NCBI GenBank assembly: GCA_046263155.1
Contig: JBHELF010000056.1
Span: 1 to 58,045 of the forward strand
DNA length: 58,045 bases
Direction of reading: 5' to 3'
DNA from: DATADF01 sp046263155
GTDB lineage: Bacteria > Actinomycetota > CADDZG01 > WHSQ01
Shown here: in pieces, positions 16,335 through 27,256 of the stretch
How positions within the stretch are numbered: the stretch's first letter is position 1
How the letters are laid out: every line of letters begins with the position of its first letter
The notes under the pieces: generated by a model
Seen by the model: the letters and a program-made list of their open reading frames with translations, nothing else
The model's database searches: none
What the model was told of the DNA's origin: nothing
Made by a program: the position numbers and the translations under genes

Positions 16335-17123
16335 TTGCTGCTCGCGGTCGATGTCGGCAATACCCAAACTCACCTCGGCGTCTTCGATCACCAGCGTCTA
16401 ATCCATGAATGGCGCGCGCGCACGGAGGCTCGGCGAACGGCTGATGAGCTGGCTCTCATGTTCGGCGACTTCCTCTCCCTTGCCGAGCTTTCGTTCTCAC
16501 GCCAAATAACCGGCGTTGCGATCTGCTCGGTGGTGCCACGAGCCACTCAGGAGCTGAGGGCCATGACCGTGCAATATTTCGGTTTTCCCGCGGTGATTGT
16601 CGAGCCCGGCATCAAGACCGGCATCGCGGTCAAGACGGAGAACCCGCGCGAGGTCGGTGCGGACCGGATCGCGAACGCGGTTGCCGCGCATTACTTGTTT
16701 CCCGACGAGCCGGTAGTCGTCGTTGATTTCGGAACGGCCATCACGGTCGATGCCGTGTCCGGAGACGGCGAATATTTGGGTGGAGCGATCGCGCCCGGCC
16801 TCGACATCTCGGCATCGGCACTTTTCTCGGCGACCGCGCAGATTCGTCGGGTCGAACTCACGGCTCCCGCCCACGGCATCGGCAAGAACACCGTAGCCGC
16901 CGTTCAGTCAGGCTTGATCTTCGGGACGGCGGCCCTTGTCGATGGTTTGGTCGAGCGCGTCGACAAGGAGCTAGGAGGAGGCGCGCGAGTCGTCGCGACC
17001 GGGGGGCTATCGGAGCAAGTCGTCGAGCACTGTGTCCGCATCGAGGTCACCGAACCACAGTTGACCCTCACCGGCCTCCGTCTCTTGTTCGAGGCCAACG
17101 CGACGTCGGACGACACGCCGTGA
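16335..17123 (+). CDS. coaX: Type III pantothenate kinase
   Basis: Phosphorylates pantothenate, the first committed step of CoA synthesis. It is an ASKHA-fold enzyme with the N-terminal phosphate loop LLAVDVGNTQTHLGVF, the second motif VVVDFGTAITVDAVS, and the ADRIANAVAAHYLF segment carrying the conserved Asp. Length 262 is standard. The TTG start lies only 3 bases after the panD stop, so it is probably translationally coupled. The panC-panD-coaX order places three CoA-pathway steps in one transcript. The 3' end overlaps lysS by 4 bases. Confidence 0.94.
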   Translation: MLLAVDVGNTQTHLGVFDHQRLIHEWRARTEARRTADELALMFGDFLSLAELSFSRQITGVAICSVVPRATQELRAMTVQYFGFPAVIVEPGIKTGIAVKTENPREVGADRIANAVAAHYLFPDEPVVVVDFGTAITVDAVSGDGEYLGGAIAPGLDISASALFSATAQIRRVELTAPAHGIGKNTVAAVQSGLIFGTAALVDGLVERVDKELGGGARVVATGGLSEQVVEHCVRIEVTEPQLTLTGLRLLFEANATSDDTP

Positions 17124-18547
17124 CGAAGGGGGATTACCCCTACAGGTTCGAGCGGACCTCGAGCATCGGCGCACTGCAGGACCGGTTTGCGTCGCTGGAG
17201 GCCGGTTCGCAGTCGGGTGCACAGGCCAGCCTCGGCGGCCGCATCATGTCGGTTAGGGCTCACGGCAAGGTGGCCTTTGCAGATCTCCGCGATTCGTCCG
17301 AGACCGTCCAGTTGTTCGCGCAGCTCGACGAGTTGGGAGAGGACGCGTTCAAGAATTTCCTCGATCTCGCCGTCGGGGACATTGTCGGGGCCGAGGGCGA
17401 GGTTGTAAGGACCAAAAGGGGCGAGTTGTCCTTGTTGGTCTCGGAGGTCGTTGTGCTCGCGCCATGCCTGCGCCCTCTTCCGGAGAAGTGGCACGGCCTG
17501 ACTCATGTCGAGGCCAGATATCGCCAGCGTTACCTCGACCTGATCTCGAATCCGGAGGTCGCAAACTCGATCACCGCGCGCACCCGCGCCAACACTGCCG
17601 TCCGACGTTTTCTTGCCGAACGAGGCTTTGTCGAAGTCGAGACTCCCTTGCTTCAACCGATCGCCGGCGGCGCCGTAGCGCGTCCCTTCATCACTCATCA
17701 CAACGCGCTCGACATCGACCTCTATTTACGCGTCGCTCCCGAGCTCTATCTCAAACGTCTGCTGATCGGGGGCCTTGACCGTGTCTATGAGCTGAATAGG
17801 AGCTTCCGCAATGAGGGCGTCTCCACCCGCCACAACCCGGAGTTCACGATGCTCGAGGCATACGAAGCCTTTGCCGACTACGAGGACACGATGGCCCTCG
17901 TGGAGGAACTCATACGCGTCATAGCCGGCGCCGTGAATGGCCAGACGGAGGTGAAGATAGGGGAGCGCGGAGTGGATCTCGCGCAAGCCTTTCGGCGGAT
18001 GACGATGTTCGAGGCGATCTCGGAGACGGCCGGGCTCGATCTGGAGGAGATGTGGTCCGATGGGGACCACGACGGTCTACGGTCGAGTGCCAAGGAGGTC
18101 GGACTGGATGCGGCGCCGGATTGGGGGCCGGGAAAGCTTCTTGCCGAGGTGTTCGAGCTCGTGGCGGAGAAGAACATCGTGGAGCCGACGTTTGTGACGG
18201 GATTCCCCAAAGAGGTCTCGCCCCTCGCCAAGGATCACCGCACGATCCCCGGTTTCACCGAGCACGCGGATCTCGTGATGGGTGGGATGGAGCTTGCGGC
18301 GATCTACTCCGAGTTGAACGATCCCGACGAGCAGCGGCGGCGATTCGAGCAGCAGGCCGCAGCGCGGGCCGCCGGCGATCAAGAGGCGGCGCTGCCGGAC
18401 GAGGATTTTCTCGAGGCGCTCGCCTATGGCATGCCGCCGGCGGGCGGATTCGGACTGGGGATAGATCGGCTTCTAATGCTGCTCTTGGGTGAGGCCTCGA
18501 TCCGCGAGGTGATCCTTTTTCCCACTTTGAGGCCGGAGCGCAGCTAA
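17120..18547 (+). CDS. lysS: Lysyl-tRNA synthetase, class II
   Basis: Charges tRNA-Lys. The N-terminal OB-fold anticodon-binding domain (about 30-130, GRIMSVRAHGKVAFADLRD) precedes the class II catalytic core. Motif 1 helix RTRANTAVRRFLAERGFVEVETP, motif 2 FRNEGVSTRHNPEFTMLEAY and motif 3 GFGLGIDRLLMLL are all present. Length 475 is slightly short because the N-terminal extension is minimal. The GTG start overlaps coaX by 4 bases. It ends the pantothenate/CoA operon as in many actinobacteria. Confidence 0.96.
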   Translation: MTKGDYPYRFERTSSIGALQDRFASLEAGSQSGAQASLGGRIMSVRAHGKVAFADLRDSSETVQLFAQLDELGEDAFKNFLDLAVGDIVGAEGEVVRTKRGELSLLVSEVVVLAPCLRPLPEKWHGLTHVEARYRQRYLDLISNPEVANSITARTRANTAVRRFLAERGFVEVETPLLQPIAGGAVARPFITHHNALDIDLYLRVAPELYLKRLLIGGLDRVYELNRSFRNEGVSTRHNPEFTMLEAYEAFADYEDTMALVEELIRVIAGAVNGQTEVKIGERGVDLAQAFRRMTMFEAISETAGLDLEEMWSDGDHDGLRSSAKEVGLDAAPDWGPGKLLAEVFELVAEKNIVEPTFVTGFPKEVSPLAKDHRTIPGFTEHADLVMGGMELAAIYSELNDPDEQRRRFEQQAAARAAGDQEAALPDEDFLEALAYGMPPAGGFGLGIDRLLMLLLGEASIREVILFPTLRPERS

Positions 18548-18573
18548 ACGTCGGGTTGGGGAAGGATGCACCG

Positions 18574-20001
18574 GTGATCCACCGGTTGCCCAGTCTGCTC
18601 ATCGGGCTTTTGTTGTTGGCGTCCTCGGGATGCGACCGCGATAACCCGGCACTCGTTCTTCCGGAGCGAACTCCGCTCGCTTCCCCCGTCTCCAAGGAAG
18701 CGCGGGTTATCGGGCTTGTGGGCACGATGTCGGGGCCCGGCTCATGGCGCGGCGAGGACGCTTTCGAAGGCGCCGATCTCGGAGTCACGCTTCTGAACCG
18801 AGAGGTGGCGTCCGATGCCGAGTCCTTTCAACTCGTGACGCTCGACGATGAAGGCGATCCCGATCGCGCGGTCGCTCTGATTCGTCAACTGGCCGAATCT
18901 CCCCAGACGGTCGGAATCGTTTACGCAGGCCCCCCCGGTGCATTGCCGGCGGCGGAACCTGCCCTGGCACGGGCGGGCATCCCCGCGATCTTGTGCATCG
19001 GCGATCTCTACGGAGCCCGGCGGCTTACCGCCCATGTGTTTCAAGTGTCACCGTCGCTCCGCTGGGAGGCGCGCCGAATTGCCTCCTATCTCGTGCGCGA
19101 TCGGGGCTACACACGCATCGGATTACTTAGGGAGCGCTCACTGATGGGCGACGTTGCGAGCGATGCCCTTCGGCAGGCCCTATTTGCTCTCCAGGCCCCA
19201 CGTCCAATTCCTTTCGAGTTCGCCTACAGGCATGACGATCCGAAGCTCGCCGCGGCGCTGTCGGGGTTTCGCGCCAGCAGAGTTGAGGCCCTCGTCGTCG
19301 AGGGCGGTCCCAGCTTTTTCGCTCAGGTTGCACAGCGCCTCACGTCGATGGGAGCCCGGTACCGCGGGACCGCGCAGACCAAGGCTTTCGCCGCCCGTGA
19401 GCCGGCCAGTCGCTGGGCGCCTCAGTTGGTGGGGTTCGACCTCGCGCTCAGTCCTCAGGGAGGCGGCGGTGCCCTACCCGCGGGAACCGTGGCGGCCGAC
19501 AGCTATGCGCGGGGCGCCCACTATCTGCCTGTGCCGAGCTTCGAGTCCTTCCGAGCGATCTTCAAGGATTGGTGGGCTGAGGAGCCCGTGGGGTGGGAGC
19601 AGAGGTCCTTCGACGCCGCACGCCTGGTCGGGTGGGCGTCGGACCGTGCCAGCGAGGGAGAGGATCGCGCGCTTGTGCTCGAACAGGTCGACGACATGCG
19701 GTTTGGGGGTTTGGACGTGACCTTCGGTCCCGACGATCACACGGCTGTCCACGAGACCAGTGTCGGTTTGTGGGTGGTCCCCTCCCGCGCGGCCCGCGTT
19801 CGTGAACGCGCTCTGCTGTCAGATTCGATGCCGTGGGTGCCGCTCGCGCGCGGCTTTTCCATCGACGGCAGGAGAACCATCGTTGCGCCCGAGGACTGGC
19901 GCTATCTGTTCGTCGACCCACCGCCGAAAAATGCTCCGCCGCCGCGAGTTACCAAGGCCCGCTGGGGTGTGGCAACTCGGAAATCGGACCCGATCCACTG
20001 A
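18574..20001 (+). CDS. Periplasmic-binding-protein-like lipoprotein (type 1, branched-chain amino acid family)
   Basis: The protein resembles ABC substrate-binding proteins of the Leu/Ile/Val (Peripla_BP_6) type: GLVGTMSGPGSWRGEDAFEG at the N-terminal lobe, the DDEGDPDRAVALIRQL segment, and a lobe-crossing YTRIGLLRER strand. The N-terminus is a lipoprotein signal (LLLLASSGC), so it should be anchored outside the membrane. GTG 18574 is preferred over TTG 18556 because GGGGAAGGA (18558-18566) sits at good spacing before it. Mature length is about 455. No permease or ATPase gene is adjacent, so it may be a solitary receptor or ligand sensor. The ligand is unknown. Confidence 0.78.
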   Translation: MIHRLPSLLIGLLLLASSGCDRDNPALVLPERTPLASPVSKEARVIGLVGTMSGPGSWRGEDAFEGADLGVTLLNREVASDAESFQLVTLDDEGDPDRAVALIRQLAESPQTVGIVYAGPPGALPAAEPALARAGIPAILCIGDLYGARRLTAHVFQVSPSLRWEARRIASYLVRDRGYTRIGLLRERSLMGDVASDALRQALFALQAPRPIPFEFAYRHDDPKLAAALSGFRASRVEALVVEGGPSFFAQVAQRLTSMGARYRGTAQTKAFAAREPASRWAPQLVGFDLALSPQGGGGALPAGTVAADSYARGAHYLPVPSFESFRAIFKDWWAEEPVGWEQRSFDAARLVGWASDRASEGEDRALVLEQVDDMRFGGLDVTFGPDDHTAVHETSVGLWVVPSRAARVRERALLSDSMPWVPLARGFSIDGRRTIVAPEDWRYLFVDPPPKNAPPPRVTKARWGVATRKSDPIH

Positions 20002-20162
20002 TGAAAGCAGACGGGTCCGAATTGACCGGTTTCCGGAGCGAGCCCCCAAGCGGCTGAGAATCGGCCGACTGGCGGTTTGACCCGCGCCCGAAAGGGAACG
20101 TTTCTCGCTCTCCCGGCGTTTGAAGAGGCGAGAGAAGGCACGGGTTAGAAAACACCTGTTCG

Positions 20163-20168
20163 TATAAT
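20163..20168 (+). promoter_or_regulatory. Putative -10 element for clpC
   Basis: A perfect TATAAT lies 68 bases before the clpC start, in an otherwise GC-rich gap of 234 bases after the lipoprotein gene. No convincing -35 element is present at 16-18 bases upstream. The match to the -10 consensus is exact but the promoter call is inference. Confidence 0.45.
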
Positions 20169-20235
20169 TGAGGCATCGGAGCGTGCTCCGGTCGGGATGG
20201 GCGGTCCGGCCGCTCATCGGGATTGAAAAGGAGGC

Positions 20236-22767
<2,532 letters not shown>

Positions 22768-22773
22768 ATCACG

Positions 22774-22820
22774 AAATTTCTGGATCCTGTCTCGGAAATC
22801 GATACAGGATCCAGAGATTT
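22774..22820. terminator. Bidirectional terminator between clpC and the LVIVD-repeat gene
   Basis: A 17-bp stem (AAATTTCTGGATCCTGT paired with ACAGGATCCAGAGATTT, one G-U pair) encloses a 13-base loop. AAATTT/GATTT ends give short T-runs on both strands. It sits exactly between the convergent stops of clpC and the minus-strand gene, as expected for a shared terminator. Confidence 0.8.
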
Positions 22821-22821
22821 G

Positions 22822-24054
22822 CTATTGCTGTGAGGCCTTGAACCTGAGGATGTCGATGCCACGCGGCCAGTCGACCGTATAGACGATCTCATCCGTGATC
22901 CAGTAAGCGCCGAAAGTGTCGTTCAGATAGGGCAGAAACCAACCGACTTCCTCGATCGCGCCCGACCGTGATACTTCGAGGAACTTCACGCCATGGCTGG
23001 ATGCCGACATCACGGCGAGCCCACCATCCAGAAACCGCGGGTGAGCATCCACCCCTGTGGTACCACAGGCCCAGGCGTTTGGGATCGCACCACTGAACGC
23101 CGGGTCGCCATCGACATAGGTCCCGTTTTGGAGTCGGTACTCGGATAGGCCTGTGATTACTCCGGTTCGGGACCAGTGACTGACGTCCCATGTCTTGAGC
23201 GCACTATCCAACGATGTCCCAGCGAACTGATCCTGCAGCTCGCAGCGGGCAGTCATAAACGGCGCGGAGACGGTTAGCGCAATCCCGTTGGCGGAGAAGC
23301 GCGGCCATGTCACCCATCCTCGGCTGTGCGGCGATCCGTCCGATTCCGCTAGCACGCGGGGTCTGGTCGGTCGACTCACGTCGAGCAGGTACATCGGAGT
23401 GCTGCCGGTAACGAGGCGATCAGGTGTGATGTCCGTCAGACTGTAGGAGCCGTTCTGGTCGCCGGGGCTCAACGTGAAATGGAGTCCCCGATCCCAGAAA
23501 TCCACTATTTGCGGCCGGGACGGGTCTCTTAGGTCAATGATCTCCCCGGAGGCTGCATACGCCCACGAGCAGCGAGCCACACAAGTGAAGTAGTAACCGG
23601 CACCTGGTACTCGGGCGAGCAAGCGGGGCGCGCTCTTGTCCCTTACGTCGTAAACCAGAAGGGCATCCGCCTGGCTGCCAAAAGTCCCTGAGGCGGACGT
23701 GATTAGGACTTCGCCGTTGGTATCGATCCCATCCAGTGGAATGTTGGGCATCCCCACCGGACCTGGCAATGTAGCGTGCGGTTGCAGGGGAATTCGTGAC
23801 ACGCGTTGCGGAGCTGTGGGCTTTGATATGTCAAAGATCTCTATTGCTTCGAATCCCTCGGCGTAGAAATACCGACCGTGCTTTAGTCCGCGAACCGCTC
23901 CGGTAGTTCCGGAGAGGGTGACGTTTCCCAGCCACTCCACGTTGGGTGAGCTCCACCCCCCGACGGGAATCTGTGCCCCCGCGCGTGGGATTCCGCCGGC
24001 CACGCCCATCAGCGTTGCGGCTCCGATCGCGATGGTCCACCGACGTAAGCGCAT
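22822..24054 (-). CDS. Secreted LVIVD-repeat (beta-propeller-like) protein
   Basis: A 410-residue protein with an N-terminal signal peptide (about 1-28, cleavage near RAGAQ). The body has repeats of the type GRYFYAEGFEAIEIFDISKP, LLVYDVRDKSAP, MYLLDVSRPTRP and EIIDLRDPSRP, which match the LVIVD repeat of extracellular propeller-like proteins. Function is not known for this family beyond probable binding or surface roles. Several Cys (for example CVARC) suggest disulphides outside the cell. It lies on the opposite strand between clpC and radA, which interrupts an otherwise co-oriented housekeeping region and suggests insertion. Confidence 0.78.
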   Translation of the reverse strand: MRLRRWTIAIGAATLMGVAGGIPRAGAQIPVGGWSSPNVEWLGNVTLSGTTGAVRGLKHGRYFYAEGFEAIEIFDISKPTAPQRVSRIPLQPHATLPGPVGMPNIPLDGIDTNGEVLITSASGTFGSQADALLVYDVRDKSAPRLLARVPGAGYYFTCVARCSWAYAASGEIIDLRDPSRPQIVDFWDRGLHFTLSPGDQNGSYSLTDITPDRLVTGSTPMYLLDVSRPTRPRVLAESDGSPHSRGWVTWPRFSANGIALTVSAPFMTARCELQDQFAGTSLDSALKTWDVSHWSRTGVITGLSEYRLQNGTYVDGDPAFSGAIPNAWACGTTGVDAHPRFLDGGLAVMSASSHGVKFLEVSRSGAIEEVGWFLPYLNDTFGAYWITDEIVYTVDWPRGIDILRFKASQQ

Positions 24055-24102
24055 TCGACGTCAATTAGACGACAGAAACCTCATTCCTCGGCTGTCTGCT
24101 TG

Positions 24103-24122
24103 GTGACACGGGCTTTTGTCAC
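24103..24122. promoter_or_regulatory. Palindrome GTGACA-N8-TGTCAC in the radA / LVIVD divergent gap
   Basis: Perfect 6-bp inverted arms separated by 8 bases, placed 24 bases before the radA ATG and 49 bases before the start of the divergent gene. The size and position suit a dimeric repressor or a CRP/FNR-like activator site. No known consensus is matched exactly. Confidence 0.35.
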
Positions 24123-24145
24123 ACCCCCTCGCTAGCGTGAACACC

Positions 24146-25474
24146 ATGAAGACGGCGACCAGCCTTGCCTGCTCCACATGTGGTTTCTCCAGCCCGAAAT
24201 GGTTCGGGCGCTGTCCCGATTGTGGCGACTGGAACACCGCCACGGGTGTCGGGTCGAACGGCTCGGCGCCGCTGGCCATCATCGCCTTGAATGCGGCCGG
24301 ATCCTCGGCCCCCACTCGTTCCGCTTGCGGGATCGCGGACGTCGATCGCGTCCTCGGTGGAGGGCTCGTTCCCGGCGAGGTCGTGCTGCTCGCTGGCGAG
24401 CCCGGGATCGGAAAGTCCACGTTGGTGCTCCAGATACTCGCCGGACTTCGTGCGGGCGGCCACGGCGCGTTGCTGGCGACCGGAGAGGAAACCCTTCGCC
24501 AGGTCGGCGAACGTGCACGCCGATTGTTTGGTGACGACCACAACCTCGAGGCCACGGACTGTGCCGACGTGGAACTGCTCGCCAAGCTCGTCGCCGATGG
24601 CACGCACGACGTGGTTGCGATTGACTCGATCCAAACTCTGGTCGATTCCTCGGTTCAACAAGGTTCCGGTTCTGTAACTCAGGTACGCGAAAGTGTGCTT
24701 CGTCTTGCCGCGGCAGCACGCCGATCGGGTACGGCGATCGTTCTGACCGGCCACGTCACGAAGGACGGTTCGGTGGCGGGTCCCAAGATTCTCGAACATG
24801 TAGTCGACGCGGTCGTGAGCCTCGAGGGTGAGCGCGGAGGCCCTCTTCGATTGCTTTGCGCGCTGAAGAATCGCTACGGCTCGTGTGACGAGACCGGGAT
24901 TTTTCAGATGAGCGGTTCCGGATTGCTCTCGGTCGACGATCCCTCGCGCATGATGCTTTCGGATCGACGCTCGCAGGCAATCGGAAGCGTCGTTTTCCCG
25001 GGCATGACTGGAACGCGACCTGTGCTGGTCGAAGTTCAGGCCCTGGTCGTGGAGAGCGACCTTCCACAGCCGCGGCGAGTGGCGATTGGATTCGATCCTC
25101 GCCGTCTGACCCTGGCCCTCGCCGTCTTGAACCAGCGATTGAGGTTGCCTCCGTCTAAACGGGATGTTTTCGTCGCGGTAGCCGGCGGCATCCTCGTGCG
25201 CGAGCCCGCGATAGATCTGGCGCTCACCCTTGCGATCCTCTCGGCCGTAACGGAGACGCCGCTGGGCGATGACGTCGTCGCTTTCGGTGAGATCGGGCTG
25301 GCCGGTGAAGTCCGCAGGGTTCCTGCGGCCGAACGCCGTTTGTCCGAAGCGAGCCGTCTCGGTTTTCGCCGTGCTCTCGTTCCGCCGGCATGCGACACAC
25401 AATCCTTCGATCACGCGCTGTCGGTGCGCGATGTCGAGGCCGCGCTGCGTTTTTTTGTGCCCGACAAGGCCTGA
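24146..25474 (+). CDS. radA: DNA repair protein RadA
   Basis: RecA-like ATPase that promotes branch migration and recombination intermediate processing. From ATG 24146 the protein has an N-terminal C4 zinc finger (CSTCGFSSPKWFGRCPDC), Walker A GEPGIGKST beginning at residue 84, the RadA-specific KNRYG motif (KNRFG in most members) and a C-terminal Lon-like domain (about 290-440, with DVFVAVAGGILVREPAIDLA). Total 442 residues is normal. The open frame extends to TTG 24116, but the alignment to the zinc finger favours the later ATG; GTG 24137 is also possible. No ribosome-binding site is obvious. Confidence 0.94.
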   Translation: MKTATSLACSTCGFSSPKWFGRCPDCGDWNTATGVGSNGSAPLAIIALNAAGSSAPTRSACGIADVDRVLGGGLVPGEVVLLAGEPGIGKSTLVLQILAGLRAGGHGALLATGEETLRQVGERARRLFGDDHNLEATDCADVELLAKLVADGTHDVVAIDSIQTLVDSSVQQGSGSVTQVRESVLRLAAAARRSGTAIVLTGHVTKDGSVAGPKILEHVVDAVVSLEGERGGPLRLLCALKNRYGSCDETGIFQMSGSGLLSVDDPSRMMLSDRRSQAIGSVVFPGMTGTRPVLVEVQALVVESDLPQPRRVAIGFDPRRLTLALAVLNQRLRLPPSKRDVFVAVAGGILVREPAIDLALTLAILSAVTETPLGDDVVAFGEIGLAGEVRRVPAAERRLSEASRLGFRRALVPPACDTQSFDHALSVRDVEAALRFFVPDKA

Positions 25475-25593
25475 CGCGCAGGCGAAGTGGGGGCACGGCG
25501 TGTTACTCTTGGAACCCGGCCGAATGGCCATTACCTCGGAAATCGTCGACGCGGCTCGCGCGCCGCAGGCTGAATGCAGGAGGACGTTAGCGA

Positions 25594-26076
25594 GTGAGTT
25601 TTCGTGTAGGCGACAAGGTTGTTTACCCCCACCACGGGGCCGCAGTAATCGAGGGAGTCGAAGAGAAAGAGCTGTTCGGGGAGAAGCGCGAGTACTTCAT
25701 TCTCAAGCTTGCGTACGGCGAGCTCACCTTGATGGTGCCCACGGACTCGACCGACGAGGTGGGACTACGTCAGGTCACTCCCGCCCGCGAAGTCTCCAAG
25801 GTCTTCAAAGTCCTCAAGAAGCAAGAGCCGACCACCAATACCACCAACTGGTCGCGTCGCTTCAAGGCCAACGTCGAGAAGTTGCGTTCCGGCGATATCT
25901 ACAAGGTCGCGGAGGTCGTCCGGAGTCTCCACCAGCGCGACAAGGAAAAGGGACTGTCGGCGGGCGAGAAGCGAATGTTGACCAAGGCGCGGCAGATTCT
26001 GGTCTCGGAACTCACCTTTTCGAAGGATGTCGGTGAGGAGGAGGCCGAGAAGCTACTCGACGAGGTCCTCGGGTAG
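25594..26076 (+). CDS. carD: CarD family transcriptional regulator
   Basis: CarD binds the RNA polymerase beta subunit and stabilises open promoter complexes, chiefly at rRNA and growth promoters. The N-terminal RNAP-interaction domain is MSFRVGDKVVYPHHGAAVIEG with the LKLAYGELTLMVPTD strand. The C-terminal helical domain has the conserved TTNTTNWSRRFKANVEKLRSGD segment with the Trp that contacts the -10 region. Length 160 matches the mycobacterial protein. It uses a GTG start and leads the carD-ispD-ispF-cysS-rlmB cluster, the same order as in mycobacteria. Confidence 0.96.
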   Translation: MSFRVGDKVVYPHHGAAVIEGVEEKELFGEKREYFILKLAYGELTLMVPTDSTDEVGLRQVTPAREVSKVFKVLKKQEPTTNTTNWSRRFKANVEKLRSGDIYKVAEVVRSLHQRDKEKGLSAGEKRMLTKARQILVSELTFSKDVGEEEAEKLLDEVLG

Positions 26077-26102
26077 AGCTCAAAACCGTCGGTTCCTCGG
26101 TC

Positions 26103-26771
26103 GCGGCGATCATTCCCGCCGCCGGCATTGGTGAGCGAGCCCGATCGGAAGACTCGCAAGAACCCAAGCAATTTCAAGCCCTGGGCGGGCGACCTGTGCT
26201 TGCCTGGGCGGTCGACGCGGTTGCATCCGCGGGTTGTTCGCCTGTAGTCGTCGTCCTTGCGGAGGCGCGCATCGTGGAGCCGGAGCTTGGTGCAGAGGTC
26301 GTTTTCACTGCCGGAGGCGATTCCCGCCAGGAGTCCGTCGCCGCCGGCCTCGAGCTTGTCGACGCAGAGGTCGTGGTCGTTCACGATGCGGCGCGTCCCT
26401 TTGCCCCCACCCAGCTTGTGACAGATGTCATTGAGGCATTCGCTTCAAACGACGTGGATGCGGTCGTTCCCGGAGTCGCGATGGACGAAACGATCAAGGA
26501 AGTTGATCTCGAGGACAGTCTGGTTACGCGGACGGTCGACCGGGGCGGACTATGGCGGGTGCAGACGCCGGCCGCATTCCGGACCGCGGCTCTCAAGCAT
26601 GCGCATGCCCGCGCGCGCGAGGATGGGTTTGTGGGAACCGACGAGTCACAGCTCGTCGAGCGGTACGGAAGGGGACGCATTCTGATAATTCCGGGGCGCC
26701 GCGACAACCTGAAAATCACCTTCCCCGAGGACCTCGTCTTGGCCGAGGCGATGCTGGAGGCGCGCCGCTGA
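26103..26771 (+). CDS. ispD: 2-C-methyl-D-erythritol 4-phosphate cytidylyltransferase, start codon unresolved
   Basis: MEP-pathway enzyme making CDP-methylerythritol. Homology clearly begins at about 26103 with AAIIPAAGIGERARS...EPKQFQALGGRPVLAWAV, which holds the CTP-binding Gly loop and Lys. The nucleotide motif GGDSRQESV, VVVHDAARPF and the C-terminal GRRDNLKITFPEDL are intact. Yet between the upstream in-frame stop (26034) and GTG 26196 there is no ATG, GTG or TTG in this frame. GTG 26196 would delete the essential N-terminal loop. Translation must therefore begin at a rare codon near the carD stop, or the sequence has an error. The coordinate given is where homology starts, not a proven start. 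Confidence 0.88.
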   Translation, partial: AAIIPAAGIGERARSEDSQEPKQFQALGGRPVLAWAVDAVASAGCSPVVVVLAEARIVEPELGAEVVFTAGGDSRQESVAAGLELVDAEVVVVHDAARPFAPTQLVTDVIEAFASNDVDAVVPGVAMDETIKEVDLEDSLVTRTVDRGGLWRVQTPAAFRTAALKHAHARAREDGFVGTDESQLVERYGRGRILIIPGRRDNLKITFPEDLVLAEAMLEARR

Positions 26772-27247
26772 CAAGAGTTGGGATCGGATACGACGCGCAT
26801 CCCTTCGACGCTGATCGAAAGTTGATACTCGGCGGGGTGGTCGTTCGAGATCACGACGGTCTTGCCGGGCACTCCGACGCCGATGTCGTGATTCACGCGA
26901 TCGCCGACGCGCTTCTCGGGGCCGCGGGCCGGGGCGATCTCGGTGACGTGTTCCCTTCCGACGAGAGATGGAGGGACGCCTCCGGAGCCGATCTCCTCAA
27001 CGAGGTGAGGGCGCTCCTGATCGACGAGGGCTGGCGAATCGGCAACATCGACGCCACCGTGATCGCCGAATCTCCTCGCTTGGCGTCCCACCGCGACCGG
27101 ATGAGAACGAATGTTGCGAGCGCGCTTCAGATCTCTCCCGAGCTGGTTTCAATCAAGGCCAGCACGACGGACGGGCTTGGGTTCGTAGGCCGCGGCGAGG
27201 GAATCGCGGCCCTGGCGGTCGCATCCCTGGAGAAGGCGCGCAGTTAG
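26768..27247 (+). CDS. ispF: 2-C-methyl-D-erythritol 2,4-cyclodiphosphate synthase, apparent CTG start
   Basis: Next MEP-pathway step: cyclises CDP-methylerythritol 2-phosphate. The zinc-binding DxH motif is intact (GIGYDAHPFD), as are the second His in LAGHSDADVVIHAIADALLG and the C-terminal KASTTDGLGFVGRGEGIAA. The frame upstream has no ATG, GTG or TTG for many codons; CTG at 26768 overlaps the ispD stop as CTGA and yields a protein of the usual length (159 residues). The next standard start would remove the metal-binding residues. I infer a coupled CTG start. cysS follows after 9 bases. Confidence 0.9.
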   Translation: MTRVGIGYDAHPFDADRKLILGGVVVRDHDGLAGHSDADVVIHAIADALLGAAGRGDLGDVFPSDERWRDASGADLLNEVRALLIDEGWRIGNIDATVIAESPRLASHRDRMRTNVASALQISPELVSIKASTTDGLGFVGRGEGIAALAVASLEKARS

Positions 27248-27256
27248 GGTTGTTCG

